11,674 bases of DNA, from positions 1 to 11,674 of the forward strand of contig CADCQV010000179.1 in assembly GCA_902803625.1 (NCBI GenBank). Direction: 5' to 3'. The notes beneath the pieces are model-generated. The model made no database searches. It saw only the letters and a program-made list of their open reading frames with translations, and was not told where the DNA came from. The first letter of the stretch is position 1; each line of letters begins with the position of its first letter. This DNA comes from an uncultured Lachnospiraceae bacterium (GTDB lineage: Bacteria; Bacillota; Clostridia; Lachnospirales; Lachnospiraceae). Shown piece by piece: positions 5,774 through 11,674 of the stretch. The translations under genes and the position numbers were made by a program.

Positions 5774-6388
5774 ATGCCGAGAGATAAGAGCGGAAATCAT
5801 GAAAAGATCATTGACGCTGCGTTCAAGGAGTTTCTTGAATATGGCTTTCAGGATGCTTCAATGAGGAGGATAGCATCCTTGTCGGGAATGAGCGCTTCCG
5901 GACTGTATAAGCATTTTCCGGGAAAAGAGGAAATGTTTGCTGCTCTTGTGGATCCGGTCATTGAGGAGTTTTTGTCACTTTATCGAGAGATAGAGAGTGA
6001 TTACTCCGAAGGACTGATGACAGAGGGTTCGGAAAAGATCTGGAGCGGCCACAATGAGATACTGAGGTCAATGGAATTTATTTATGATCACTATAACGAG
6101 GTGAAGCTTATCGTCTGCAGATCCCAGGGCACCAGATACGGGAATTTTACCCATGAGGTGGCAGAGCTGGAGGAAAAAGCGACTCTAAGATATTTGGAAG
6201 GGCTGAAGAAAAAGGGGATAAGAGTAAGTAAGGTGGAGAAAAAGGAATTACACCTCCTGGTCACGGCTTATATAGAGGCCGTTATTCAGGCTGTGATACA
6301 TGATTTTTCCAGAAAAGAAGCCATGCATTACGCCAAAACCCTTGAGAAATTCTATCTTCCGGCCTGGAAAGCATTATTCGGTATATAG
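5774..6388 (+). CDS. TetR-family transcriptional repressor of the exporter operon
   Basis: A 204-aa one-component regulator. Residues 8-55 form the TetR_N DNA-binding domain: helix 1 HEKIIDAAFKEFLEYGF, then the helix-turn-helix SMRRIASLSGMSASGLYKHF (29-48), followed by the typical PGKEEMF. Residues 60-204 are an all-helical ligand domain with no conserved sequence, as usual for the family, so the inducer cannot be read from the sequence. It is the first gene of the operon, 76 nt before the permease start, and its promoter carries the 46-bp inverted repeat. The simplest reading is an autorepressor that is released by a compound exported by the ABC system encoded next. The start at 5774 was chosen on its GAGGAG site. 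The C-terminal part after residue 120 is rich in Lys/Glu, and no membrane segment is present. Confidence 0.93.
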   Translation: MPRDKSGNHEKIIDAAFKEFLEYGFQDASMRRIASLSGMSASGLYKHFPGKEEMFAALVDPVIEEFLSLYREIESDYSEGLMTEGSEKIWSGHNEILRSMEFIYDHYNEVKLIVCRSQGTRYGNFTHEVAELEEKATLRYLEGLKKKGIRVSKVEKKELHLLVTAYIEAVIQAVIHDFSRKEAMHYAKTLEKFYLPAWKALFGI

Positions 6389-6395
6389 TGACAGA

Positions 6396-6413
6396 CCCCG
6401 CTGTAAAGCGGGG
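6396..6413 (+). other. Intercistronic hairpin after tetR
   Basis: CCCCGCT (6396-6402) and AGCGGGG (6407-6413) form a perfect 7-bp GC-rich stem closed by the GNRA-type tetraloop GTAA, starting 8 nt after the tetR stop. No T-run follows on either strand, so it is not a standard terminator. It may block 3' exonucleases, or lower or separate expression of tetR from that of the exporter genes. Confidence 0.55.
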
Positions 6414-6430
6414 GAAAATTAAGGCTTTTG

Positions 6431-6446
6431 GTTAGCACAGGCTAAC
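6431..6446 (+). promoter_or_regulatory. Inverted repeat before the permease gene, possible operator
   Basis: GTTAGC (6431-6436), ACAG, GCTAAC (6441-6446) is a perfect 6-bp inverted repeat 18 nt before the permease start codon. It shares the GTTAG/CTAAC half with the centre of the tetR operator, but in the opposite orientation, and loosely recalls the core of DtxR-type iron boxes. No promoter is evident in 6389-6464. It could instead be a small RNA hairpin near the ribosome binding site. Confidence 0.3.
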
Positions 6447-6464
6447 AGGATTAAAGGAGAGATC

Positions 6465-8786
6465 TTGCTGCTCAGAAACATGCTGAGGAACCTTCTGAAG
6501 AATAAGGTCCAGTTTTTTTCAATCTTCATAATGTCATTTCTCGGATTATTTGTGTTCGTGGGAATGGATTCGGAGGTGGCCGGATTCACGGCAGCCGAGG
6601 ATGCATTTTATACGGAGTGCAGCCTTTCTGACATATGGGTGCAGGGAAAAAACTTTTCGCCCGATGATGAGAGGAAGGTTATGGACATAGAGGGTGTGAA
6701 AAAGGCGGAGCGGAGGATCTCTGTCAAGGGGAAGGCTCTGCTTCCCGACAGGGAAGCGGATATGTATCTTAATTTTATGGGCAGTAATGAGATATCACGT
6801 CTCTCACCTGTAAGCGGTGAGGCTTTTGTTCCCGGAGAGAAGGGCGTCTGGCTTGATTATAATTTCGCAGATAAAAACGGCATCAACCTGGGGGATACGG
6901 TTAAATTCAAGTATGAAGGGAAAGAATTTGACGCAGTACTGAGGGGAAAGGTCAGGCATCCCGAATATGTTTATTTTTTAAGGGATACTGCCTCAATGAT
7001 GCCGGACTACGGCTTTTACGGTGCAGCGTGGATGGATGAGTCGGAATATCCCGGTGAGGACGCATATTATAACGAACTCCTGCTCGATGTGGAAGGTATT
7101 GATAACAGGAATGCTTTGAGCCGGAGCGAGAAGGAGCTAAAGGATATCCTTGATCTCAAGATAAAAGACGTGCTTGATAATGAAAACCTGGCTGTACTCG
7201 ATAAGGACGACAATTTGAGCTATCAGACCTTCAGGGCGGAAATGGAACAGCATAAAGGTATGTCTCTTATGTTTCCCATTGTGTTTATGATCATTTCCGT
7301 CCTTGGGATCATTACGACCATGACCAGACTTACGAAAAGACAGAGGACTGAGATAGGGACACTGAAGGCCCTCGGTTTTTCAAAGCGGGTTATTACCCTT
7401 CACTATATTTCCTATGGTTTTTTCCTAAGCCTTTTTGGCAGTGTTCTGGGAGCGGTAGCTGGATACAGGTATATTGTGGATCTGGTTATGAATATGATGA
7501 GGAACACATATCTGCTGCCCGGGGCAAAGGGGAGGCTCACGTTTTCCGGAATATTTATCATCGCAGCATCCGTAGCCATATCGTCCCTCGTAAGCTTCCT
7601 CTCCTGCAGAAAGGAGCTGTCGCCCCCTCCGGCAGAGACCCTGAAGCCGGAGGCACCGAAGCTAATGAAACCATCCTGGTTTGAAAAGAGCAGACTGTGG
7701 CTTTCCCTTAAGTTTGCTACCCAGTGGAACTTCAGGGATATAAGAAGGAACAAGGTCAGAACCGGTATGGGAGTAGTCGGAGTGGCAGGCTGCACTATGC
7801 TTATGCTTACGGCCTTCGGATGCCTCGATTCCATTGAGTTTATTACAGACTGGATGTACGGAGAACTGAATACCGCAGGGTATCAGATAATCATGAAAGA
7901 GGATGCCGGCTATGATGAGACATATGAATACGCCAGTAAATACAAAGGCCAGATGATGGAGGTCACCGGTGCTGATTTTGAGGTCCGGGGAGTCCGGAAA
8001 AGCGGTAATGTGACAGTGATCGAAAGAGGCAGCCTTATGAATTTCCAGGGGGATTCCTTTGAACACCAGTTCCTTACGGGAAAGGGCATAGCGATGTCTG
8101 CAAAAATGGCAGGGTTACTCGGGATAGGGAAAGGCGATTTCGTCAGATGGCATCTTACCGGAGATGATAAATGGCAGAAGGACAGGGTACTGCAGATATA
8201 CGCGAATCCGGCGACCCAGGGGATAACCATGTTCCGGGAAATTTATGAAGAACACGAGTATGATTTTAAGCCTTTGATGATCTTGACAAATATGGAATCT
8301 GTGCGTGACCTTAAGGACGACGATCTGATAACCGGGGTTCAGGATACAAAGGAGATGATGAGATCCATGGATCAGATGAAGGAGATGATGTATATGATGA
8401 TGGGAATATTCATAAGTGCCGCTGTCATTCTCGGTGTAGTGGTCTTATATAATCAGGGCGTTCTTTCTTTCGTGGAAAAGTCCAGGGAGATGGCCACCTT
8501 AAAGGTACTGGGCTTCAGCACGGGAAAGATAAGGGGGATACTGCAGCTTCAGAACCTGTGGATCACAATTACCGGGGTGATACTTGGGATACCCTTCGGA
8601 AGACTTCTTTTACATGAGATCATGGCTGATATGCCGGAAGCCATGGACTACAGGGCAGTCATATTTATGCCTTCGTATTTTTATTCAATACTTGGTACGG
8701 TCATCCTCTCTGCGGCAGTGAGCTTTTTCCTGTCAGCAAGGGTTAAGGATATAGATATGGTTGAAGCATTAAAGGGGATAGAATGA
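6465..8786 (+). CDS. ABC transporter permease, FtsX/MacB type with two FtsX domains
   Basis: A 773-aa permease for an export-type ABC system. Eight membrane helices are visible: one near 15-34, three in the first FtsX domain (about 268-285, 312-333, 361-380), one near 435-455, and three in the second FtsX domain (about 645-664, 697-715, 735-758). Large extracytoplasmic domains lie between 35-265 and 460-640. The two halves are an internal duplication, shown by EIGTLKALGFS (296-306) and EMATLKVLGFS (675-685), the coupling segment that meets the ATPase. A methionine-rich stretch (nine Met in about 19 residues) precedes the sixth helix. The start is TTG at 6465, supported by AAAGGAGA at 6453-6460; no better ATG lies nearby. 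Its stop overlaps the adaptor start. The substrate is unknown. Antimicrobial peptides, macrolide-like drugs or lipids are known for related systems. Confidence 0.9.
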   Translation: MLLRNMLRNLLKNKVQFFSIFIMSFLGLFVFVGMDSEVAGFTAAEDAFYTECSLSDIWVQGKNFSPDDERKVMDIEGVKKAERRISVKGKALLPDREADMYLNFMGSNEISRLSPVSGEAFVPGEKGVWLDYNFADKNGINLGDTVKFKYEGKEFDAVLRGKVRHPEYVYFLRDTASMMPDYGFYGAAWMDESEYPGEDAYYNELLLDVEGIDNRNALSRSEKELKDILDLKIKDVLDNENLAVLDKDDNLSYQTFRAEMEQHKGMSLMFPIVFMIISVLGIITTMTRLTKRQRTEIGTLKALGFSKRVITLHYISYGFFLSLFGSVLGAVAGYRYIVDLVMNMMRNTYLLPGAKGRLTFSGIFIIAASVAISSLVSFLSCRKELSPPPAETLKPEAPKLMKPSWFEKSRLWLSLKFATQWNFRDIRRNKVRTGMGVVGVAGCTMLMLTAFGCLDSIEFITDWMYGELNTAGYQIIMKEDAGYDETYEYASKYKGQMMEVTGADFEVRGVRKSGNVTVIERGSLMNFQGDSFEHQFLTGKGIAMSAKMAGLLGIGKGDFVRWHLTGDDKWQKDRVLQIYANPATQGITMFREIYEEHEYDFKPLMILTNMESVRDLKDDDLITGVQDTKEMMRSMDQMKEMMYMMMGIFISAAVILGVVVLYNQGVLSFVEKSREMATLKVLGFSTGKIRGILQLQNLWITITGVILGIPFGRLLLHEIMADMPEAMDYRAVIFMPSYFYSILGTVILSAAVSFFLSARVKDIDMVEALKGIE

Positions 8787-10267
8787 TGAAAAACAGTAAA
8801 GCAATCAGAATAACCGCTGTTTGTGCCGTTACAGCACTGATAACGGGGTCGGCGGTGTATGCCGTAAACCTTGGTGAGAGCTACTTAGCCGTTGAAGCCG
8901 GCATTTCTGAAATATCGGGACAAATAAAGGAGACCGGAAAGATACACGGGGCAGAGGATAAGATCTATTATGCATCGGTTACGGCTCCGATAGAAGCAGT
9001 GTCCGTAAAAAACGGTGACAGGATAAACAGGGGTGACAGCGTTATAAAGTACGACGGGAACGATCTGAAGCGGATGCTTACGGAAGCGGAGATCAGAACA
9101 GCACAGGCAGAGCTTGACTACAGCGGGAAGATTAAGGAAAGTGACAGTAATGCATCCAAATACAGGAATGCGAAGAATAACGATGAGGCATACGCAGCAC
9201 TTTACTGGATGTACAGAGAAAAGAATAATGAGATCACCGAAGAGGAATTCGCGCGTAGCTACGCGCTGCAATGCGAGATCGATTCCGTAAATAAAGAGAT
9301 TGCGGAAAAAGAGAGGGAAATAGAGGAAAGCCGGCATAAGAAAAACAAGGCGACCGGATACGGGACAAAAGAAGAGGACGATTACAGCGAAAAGAATGTG
9401 AAGGATATAAAGAAAGCCCAGAAGAAAATAGACAGGCTGAATGAAGAGCTGTGCGAGCTGAAAAAAGGACTTTATATCACAGGTGAAGGCGCGGCCACTC
9501 CCGAGGAAAACGCAGCACTTAATGACGTGAATAACGTTATGGAGGATATTGTCAGAAACTGGTCCGAAGAAAAGGAAAGAAAGGCTGCCTATGAAAAAAT
9601 GATAATGAATGATGACGAAAAGGAAGCCCTGAAGAAAAATACGGATCTTAACAGGGAAGAAGAAAAGGAGATAGCAGAAAAACTGGCAAAGGCGGAAAAA
9701 GGGGTTAATGCGGATTTTTCAGGAATAGTAACAGAGCTTAATGTGCATGACGGTGCCTATGTAACGGAAGGGATGCCTCTTTTCACTCTGGAATCGACCG
9801 AGAACGTGGTGTGCAGAACGGATATCAGCAGATACGATATTGCTGATGTTCGCCTGGGGCAAAAGGCGGTTACGGAAACAGGCGGAAGGATGTTTGAGGG
9901 AGAAGTGACAAAGATCAACTCTCTGGCAACCGAAGACTCATCGGATAAGAGCAGGATTGAGGTGGAGGTTTCGGTTCCGGATGCCGGAGAGGCGGCCATT
10001 ATCGGGATGGAAGCGGATGTGACCATTTTCACGGAAACATCGGAGGATACACTTGTGATCCCTGTTGAAGCCTTCTACAGCGATGACGGCGGTGATTACT
10101 GTTATATAGTTGAAAACGGAAGGGTGGCAAAAAAGTATGTTACTGCCGGTATCAAAACGAAGGACCAGGTGGAGATAAAGACCGGCATTTCTATAGGCGA
10201 CATCATTATAACCGATGCCGTTACAGATGATTCGGTGGGAGAAAGAGCGAGATATGTCCTTAATTGA
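8783..10267 (+). CDS. Membrane-fusion (HlyD/MacA-like) adaptor of the ABC exporter
   Basis: A 494-aa adaptor anchored by one N-terminal membrane helix (about 9-27). Order seen: the first half of a biotinyl-lipoyl-like domain (about 46-85, with TAPIEAVSVKNGDRINRGDSVIKYDG), a very long, highly charged helical hairpin (about 90-310, Glu/Lys/Arg-rich coiled coil), the second lipoyl half (about 312-342, DFSGIVTELNVHDGAYVTEGMPLF), then beta-barrel and membrane-proximal domains to the end. This is the MacA/YknX plan. In a Gram-positive cell it works outside the membrane with the permease, without an outer-membrane channel. ATG at 8783 overlaps the permease stop (ATGA), with AAAGGGG just before it. 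The helical hairpin is long for a one-membrane organism, but such lengths are known. The ATPase gene start overlaps its last 14 bases. Confidence 0.9.
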   Translation: MMKNSKAIRITAVCAVTALITGSAVYAVNLGESYLAVEAGISEISGQIKETGKIHGAEDKIYYASVTAPIEAVSVKNGDRINRGDSVIKYDGNDLKRMLTEAEIRTAQAELDYSGKIKESDSNASKYRNAKNNDEAYAALYWMYREKNNEITEEEFARSYALQCEIDSVNKEIAEKEREIEESRHKKNKATGYGTKEEDDYSEKNVKDIKKAQKKIDRLNEELCELKKGLYITGEGAATPEENAALNDVNNVMEDIVRNWSEEKERKAAYEKMIMNDDEKEALKKNTDLNREEEKEIAEKLAKAEKGVNADFSGIVTELNVHDGAYVTEGMPLFTLESTENVVCRTDISRYDIADVRLGQKAVTETGGRMFEGEVTKINSLATEDSSDKSRIEVEVSVPDAGEAAIIGMEADVTIFTETSEDTLVIPVEAFYSDDGGDYCYIVENGRVAKKYVTAGIKTKDQVEIKTGISIGDIIITDAVTDDSVGERARYVLN

Positions 10268-10994
10268 ATTAAAACACATCAGCCGTTCATATACCTTGGG
10301 GGAACGCAGCTTTTTTGCTGTGAAAGATATCAGCCTCAATCTTAATGAAGGTGAATTCGCCGTTATTCTCGGTCCCTCCGGCGCGGGAAAGAGTACACTC
10401 TTAAATCTGCTCGGGGGAATGGATTCCCCTACGGAAGGGGAGCTCATGTTTGATGGTGAGAACATCGCTGATTATAACGATAACGAGCTGACGGATTACA
10501 GAGCCTGGAATGTTGGAGTGGTCTTTCAGTTCTATAACCTTATCCCTACACTTACCGCTTATGAGAACGTAGCCCTGATGAGGGATGTCAGGGCAAATTC
10601 CAGGAAAAGGTCTGTCTGGAATAAAGGTGATATTGAGGTGATGCTCCCGGAGGATGCGATAAAAAAGGTGGGGCTTGAAGAAAGAATGCATCATTTTCCC
10701 TCGCAGCTTTCAGGCGGTGAACAGCAGAGGATATCGATAGCAAGAGCCATAGCGAAGAACCCGAGGCTGCTTCTTTGCGATGAACCGACGGGGGCTCTGG
10801 ATACCGATACCGGAAGGGAGATACTGAAGCTTCTGCAGGATATAAGCCATAAAGAGGGAAAAACCGTGGTCATGGTTACTCATAACAGCTTCTGCGCGGA
10901 GATCGCGGACAGAGTGATAAAGGTAAAAAATGCGAGAATCAGATCCGATGAAAGAGTGGAAAATCCAAAGGATGCCCTTGAGATAAACTGGTGA
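10254..10994 (+). CDS. ABC transporter ATP-binding protein, MacB/LolD type
   Basis: A 246-aa cytoplasmic ATPase that powers the exporter. Seen: the A-loop region with Tyr13, Walker A GPSGAGKST (40-48), the Q-loop VVFQFYNLIP (Gln92), the signature LSGGEQQR (152-159), Walker B LLLCDEPTGALD (172-183, catalytic Glu177) and the switch His210 in VTHN. FQFYNLIPTLTAYENV is characteristic of the LolD/MacB/YknY group that pairs with FtsX-type permeases. Residues about 110-130 (RDVRANSRKRSVWNKGDIEVML) are longer and more basic than the usual linker, a modest insertion between Q-loop and signature. The start at 10254 (MSLIELKHISRSY) was preferred to an ATG at 10215 because family members begin right at this strand. 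The ribosome binding site is weak (GGGAG about 12 nt upstream), so coupling through the 14-bp overlap with the adaptor gene is likely. Confidence 0.95.
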   Translation: MSLIELKHISRSYTLGERSFFAVKDISLNLNEGEFAVILGPSGAGKSTLLNLLGGMDSPTEGELMFDGENIADYNDNELTDYRAWNVGVVFQFYNLIPTLTAYENVALMRDVRANSRKRSVWNKGDIEVMLPEDAIKKVGLEERMHHFPSQLSGGEQQRISIARAIAKNPRLLLCDEPTGALDTDTGREILKLLQDISHKEGKTVVMVTHNSFCAEIADRVIKVKNARIRSDERVENPKDALEINW

Positions 10995-10998
10995 GGTA

Positions 10999-11370
10999 CT
11001 ACCGGGAACATTCTTCCATATGCCTTTTTACGGCGTCAAAGGTCGTATCGCTAATATAGTGCTCTATTCGGCAGGCATCCTCAGCTGCGGTCTTTTCATC
11101 CACACCAAGGCTTATAAGTGCACGGGTCAGAACCGTATGGCGTTCGTAGATCCTCTTTGCCAGAATCATTCCGGCCTCGGTAAGCTTTATAAATCCTTCA
11201 CTGTCTTTTATTACCAGACCTTCATTCCTTAATATTCCGAGAGCCCGGCTGACAGACGGCTTGGAGTATCCCATATACTCTCCTATATCTATCCCGCGGA
11301 CAGAATCTGAACTATGGGACAGTATATATATCGTTTCGAGGTACATTTCTCCTGATTCCTGCAAAGCCAT
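10999..11370 (-). CDS. DtxR/MntR-family metal-dependent transcriptional regulator
   Basis: A 123-aa metalloregulator. Residues 5-60 form a winged helix (recognition region YSKPSVSRALGILRNEGLV, 35-53), and residues 65-120 the metal-binding and dimerisation helices. Aligned from memory with DtxR, the primary site is Met9, Cys100, Glu103 and His104 (EMYL... and DACRIEH), matching DtxR Met10/Cys102/Glu105/His106 and not the Asp/Glu set of MntR. Glu12 and His78 are also present. The SH3-like third domain of DtxR is absent, and the protein is shorter than MntR (about 140 aa). This suggests an iron- or manganese-responsive repressor; which metal is open. The start at 11370 has AAAGGATG in good position. 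The gene converges on the ABC ATPase gene with only 4 bp between the stops. No metal-uptake gene lies beside it in this window. Confidence 0.9.
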   Translation of the reverse strand: MALQESGEMYLETIYILSHSSDSVRGIDIGEYMGYSKPSVSRALGILRNEGLVIKDSEGFIKLTEAGMILAKRIYERHTVLTRALISLGVDEKTAAEDACRIEHYISDTTFDAVKRHMEECSR

Positions 11371-11394
11371 ATAAGCATCCTTTCAGACCGGAAC

Positions 11395-11409
11395 GATCAA
11401 ACCGTGATC
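11395..11409. promoter_or_regulatory. Small inverted repeat near the dtxR-like start site, possible operator
   Basis: GATCA (11395-11399), AACCG, TGATC (11405-11409) form a 5-bp inverted repeat just downstream of the predicted transcription start of the DtxR-family gene. Its place would suit autoregulation, but it is short and does not resemble a known DtxR or MntR box. Confidence 0.25.
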
Positions 11410-11421
11410 ATTTTACTATAT

Positions 11422-11449
11422 TTTATATCTCTTTTTCCTGACCTGACAA
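11422..11449 (-). promoter_or_regulatory. Promoter of the DtxR-family gene
   Basis: On the minus strand TTGTCA (11449-11444), a 16-nt spacer and TATAAA (11427-11422) give a plausible promoter about 50 bp before the start codon. The transcription start would lie near 11415. Confidence 0.5.
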
Positions 11450-11461
11450 TGATTTTACACT

Positions 11462-11525
11462 AAAAAAAGAACTAAAAAAGAACCTGAAAATAATTGTTGA
11501 CAGGGATAGACAGTTTTGATATTAT
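11462..11525 (+). promoter_or_regulatory. Strong tRNA-Ser promoter with phased upstream A-tracts
   Basis: A perfect TTGACA (11497-11502), a 17-nt spacer and TATTAT (11520-11525) form a near-consensus promoter. Directly upstream, A7 (11462-11468), A6 (11474-11479) and A4 (11487-11490) are spaced about 11-12 bp centre to centre. These resemble an UP element or a bend as found at stable-RNA promoters. The region 11371-11589 holds only this, the divergent dtxR-like promoter and two hairpins. Confidence 0.8.
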
Positions 11526-11527
11526 AC

Positions 11528-11558
11528 TTAACGCGCCACTCATCAAGCGGCGCGTTAA
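11528..11558 (+). other. Perfect 10-bp inverted repeat at the tRNA transcription start
   Basis: TTAACGCGCC (11528-11537) and GGCGCGTTAA (11549-11558) pair perfectly around an 11-nt loop. The predicted start of transcription is near 11532, so most of the stem would be the first thing transcribed. It could be a 5' leader hairpin removed by RNase P processing, or a DNA site over the start. No T-run follows it. Confidence 0.6.
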
Positions 11559-11562
11559 TATT

Positions 11563-11589
11563 GCCATAAACACTCGGTTATGGGCTTTT
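11563..11589 (+). other. Terminator-like hairpin directly before tRNA-Ser
   Basis: CCATAA (11564-11569) and TTATGG (11578-11583) form a 6-bp stem, extended by a G-C pair past a one-base bulge, and are followed by TTTT (11586-11589) and then the first base of the tRNA. Too weak to be called a firm terminator; it may act as attenuator or as part of the processing signal. Confidence 0.35.
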
Positions 11590-11674
11590 GGAGAGGTATC
11601 GAAGTGGTCATAACGAGGCGGTCTTGAAAACCGTTTGGCGGCAACGCCACATGGGTTCGAATCCCATCCTCTCC
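11590..11674 (+). tRNA. tRNA-Ser (anticodon TGA), 3' end at window edge
   Basis: The 85 bases fold into a full class II tRNA: acceptor GGAGAGG with CCTCTCC, D-stem TCG/CGA, anticodon stem GCGGT/ACCGT with loop CTTGAAA (anticodon TGA, reading UCA and other UCN codons), a long variable arm TGGCG-GCAA-CGCCA typical of serine tRNA, and T-arm ATGGG/CCCAT with loop TTCGAAT. The window ends at the last acceptor base, so the discriminator base and any encoded CCA lie beyond it. It has its own strong promoter at 11497-11525. Confidence 0.96.

Noticed and set aside
6396..6413. Intrinsic terminator after tetR
   Set aside because: The stem is good but is followed by GAAAATT, with no T-run on either strand.
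7412..8230. Minus-strand open frames inside the permease gene
   Set aside because: Same reason: shadows of the coding strand, with no protein-like features.
10215..10253. ATG at 10215 as start of the ABC ATPase
   Set aside because: It would add 13 residues foreign to the family and a long overlap with the adaptor gene; MSLIELKHISRSY at 10254 is the normal family start.
1..11674. Mobile elements or CRISPR array
   Set aside because: No transposase, integrase, terminal repeats or regularly spaced repeats were seen; the tRNA at the edge could be an integration site, but its flank lies outside the window.

Overview
The window reads as chromosomal DNA of a Gram-positive anaerobe of the Clostridia, most likely a Lachnospiraceae (Butyrivibrio/Roseburia-like) species. 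This rests on moderate GC, strong AGGAGG ribosome binding sites, a CelC-like intracellular GH5 glucanase, a DUF6110-type protein paired with an HMA-type P-type ATPase, and a single-membrane ABC exporter with its own adaptor. The genus is inference. No phage, insertion sequence or CRISPR array is visible.

Layout. (1) Bases 1-1930, plus strand, housekeeping: the acidic tail of an unidentified protein overlaps tsaD (tRNA t6A synthesis), followed by ispD (isoprenoid synthesis). (2) Bases 1927-2928, minus strand: a GH5 glucanase converges on ispD with a 2-bp overlap. Its likely terminator lies inside the ispD coding sequence, and its TATAAT box sits 6 nt before the ATG, which suggests a leaderless mRNA. 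(3) Bases about 3011-5670, plus strand: a promoter and a structured leader of about 170 nt precede a 110-aa DUF6110-like membrane protein and a 698-aa P-type metal ATPase whose usual Cys-Pro-Cys-type membrane motif reads Phe-Ser-Cys. (4) Bases 5695-10994, plus strand: a TetR-family repressor, an eight-helix FtsX/MacB-type permease, a membrane-fusion (HlyD-like) adaptor and an ATPase form one tightly packed operon. Its promoter is covered by a 46-bp inverted repeat. (5) Bases 10999-11370, minus strand: a short DtxR/MntR-family metalloregulator with a DtxR-like (Met/Cys/Glu/His) metal site. (6) Bases 11497-11674, plus strand: a near-consensus promoter with A-tracts upstream, two leader hairpins and a tRNA-Ser(UGA) that runs off the window edge.

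How it works together. The ATPase pair probably moves a metal ion, with its substrate open. The TetR unit looks like a self-regulated efflux system in which the repressor would respond to an exported compound. The 46-bp repeat may do two jobs: as DNA, the TetR operator over the promoter; as RNA in read-through transcripts from the ATPase operon, a fully paired 20-bp stem followed by a U-tract that could insulate the two operons. The most noteworthy items are this element, the non-canonical ATPase with its DUF6110 partner and structured leader, and the unusual start and end of the GH5 gene.
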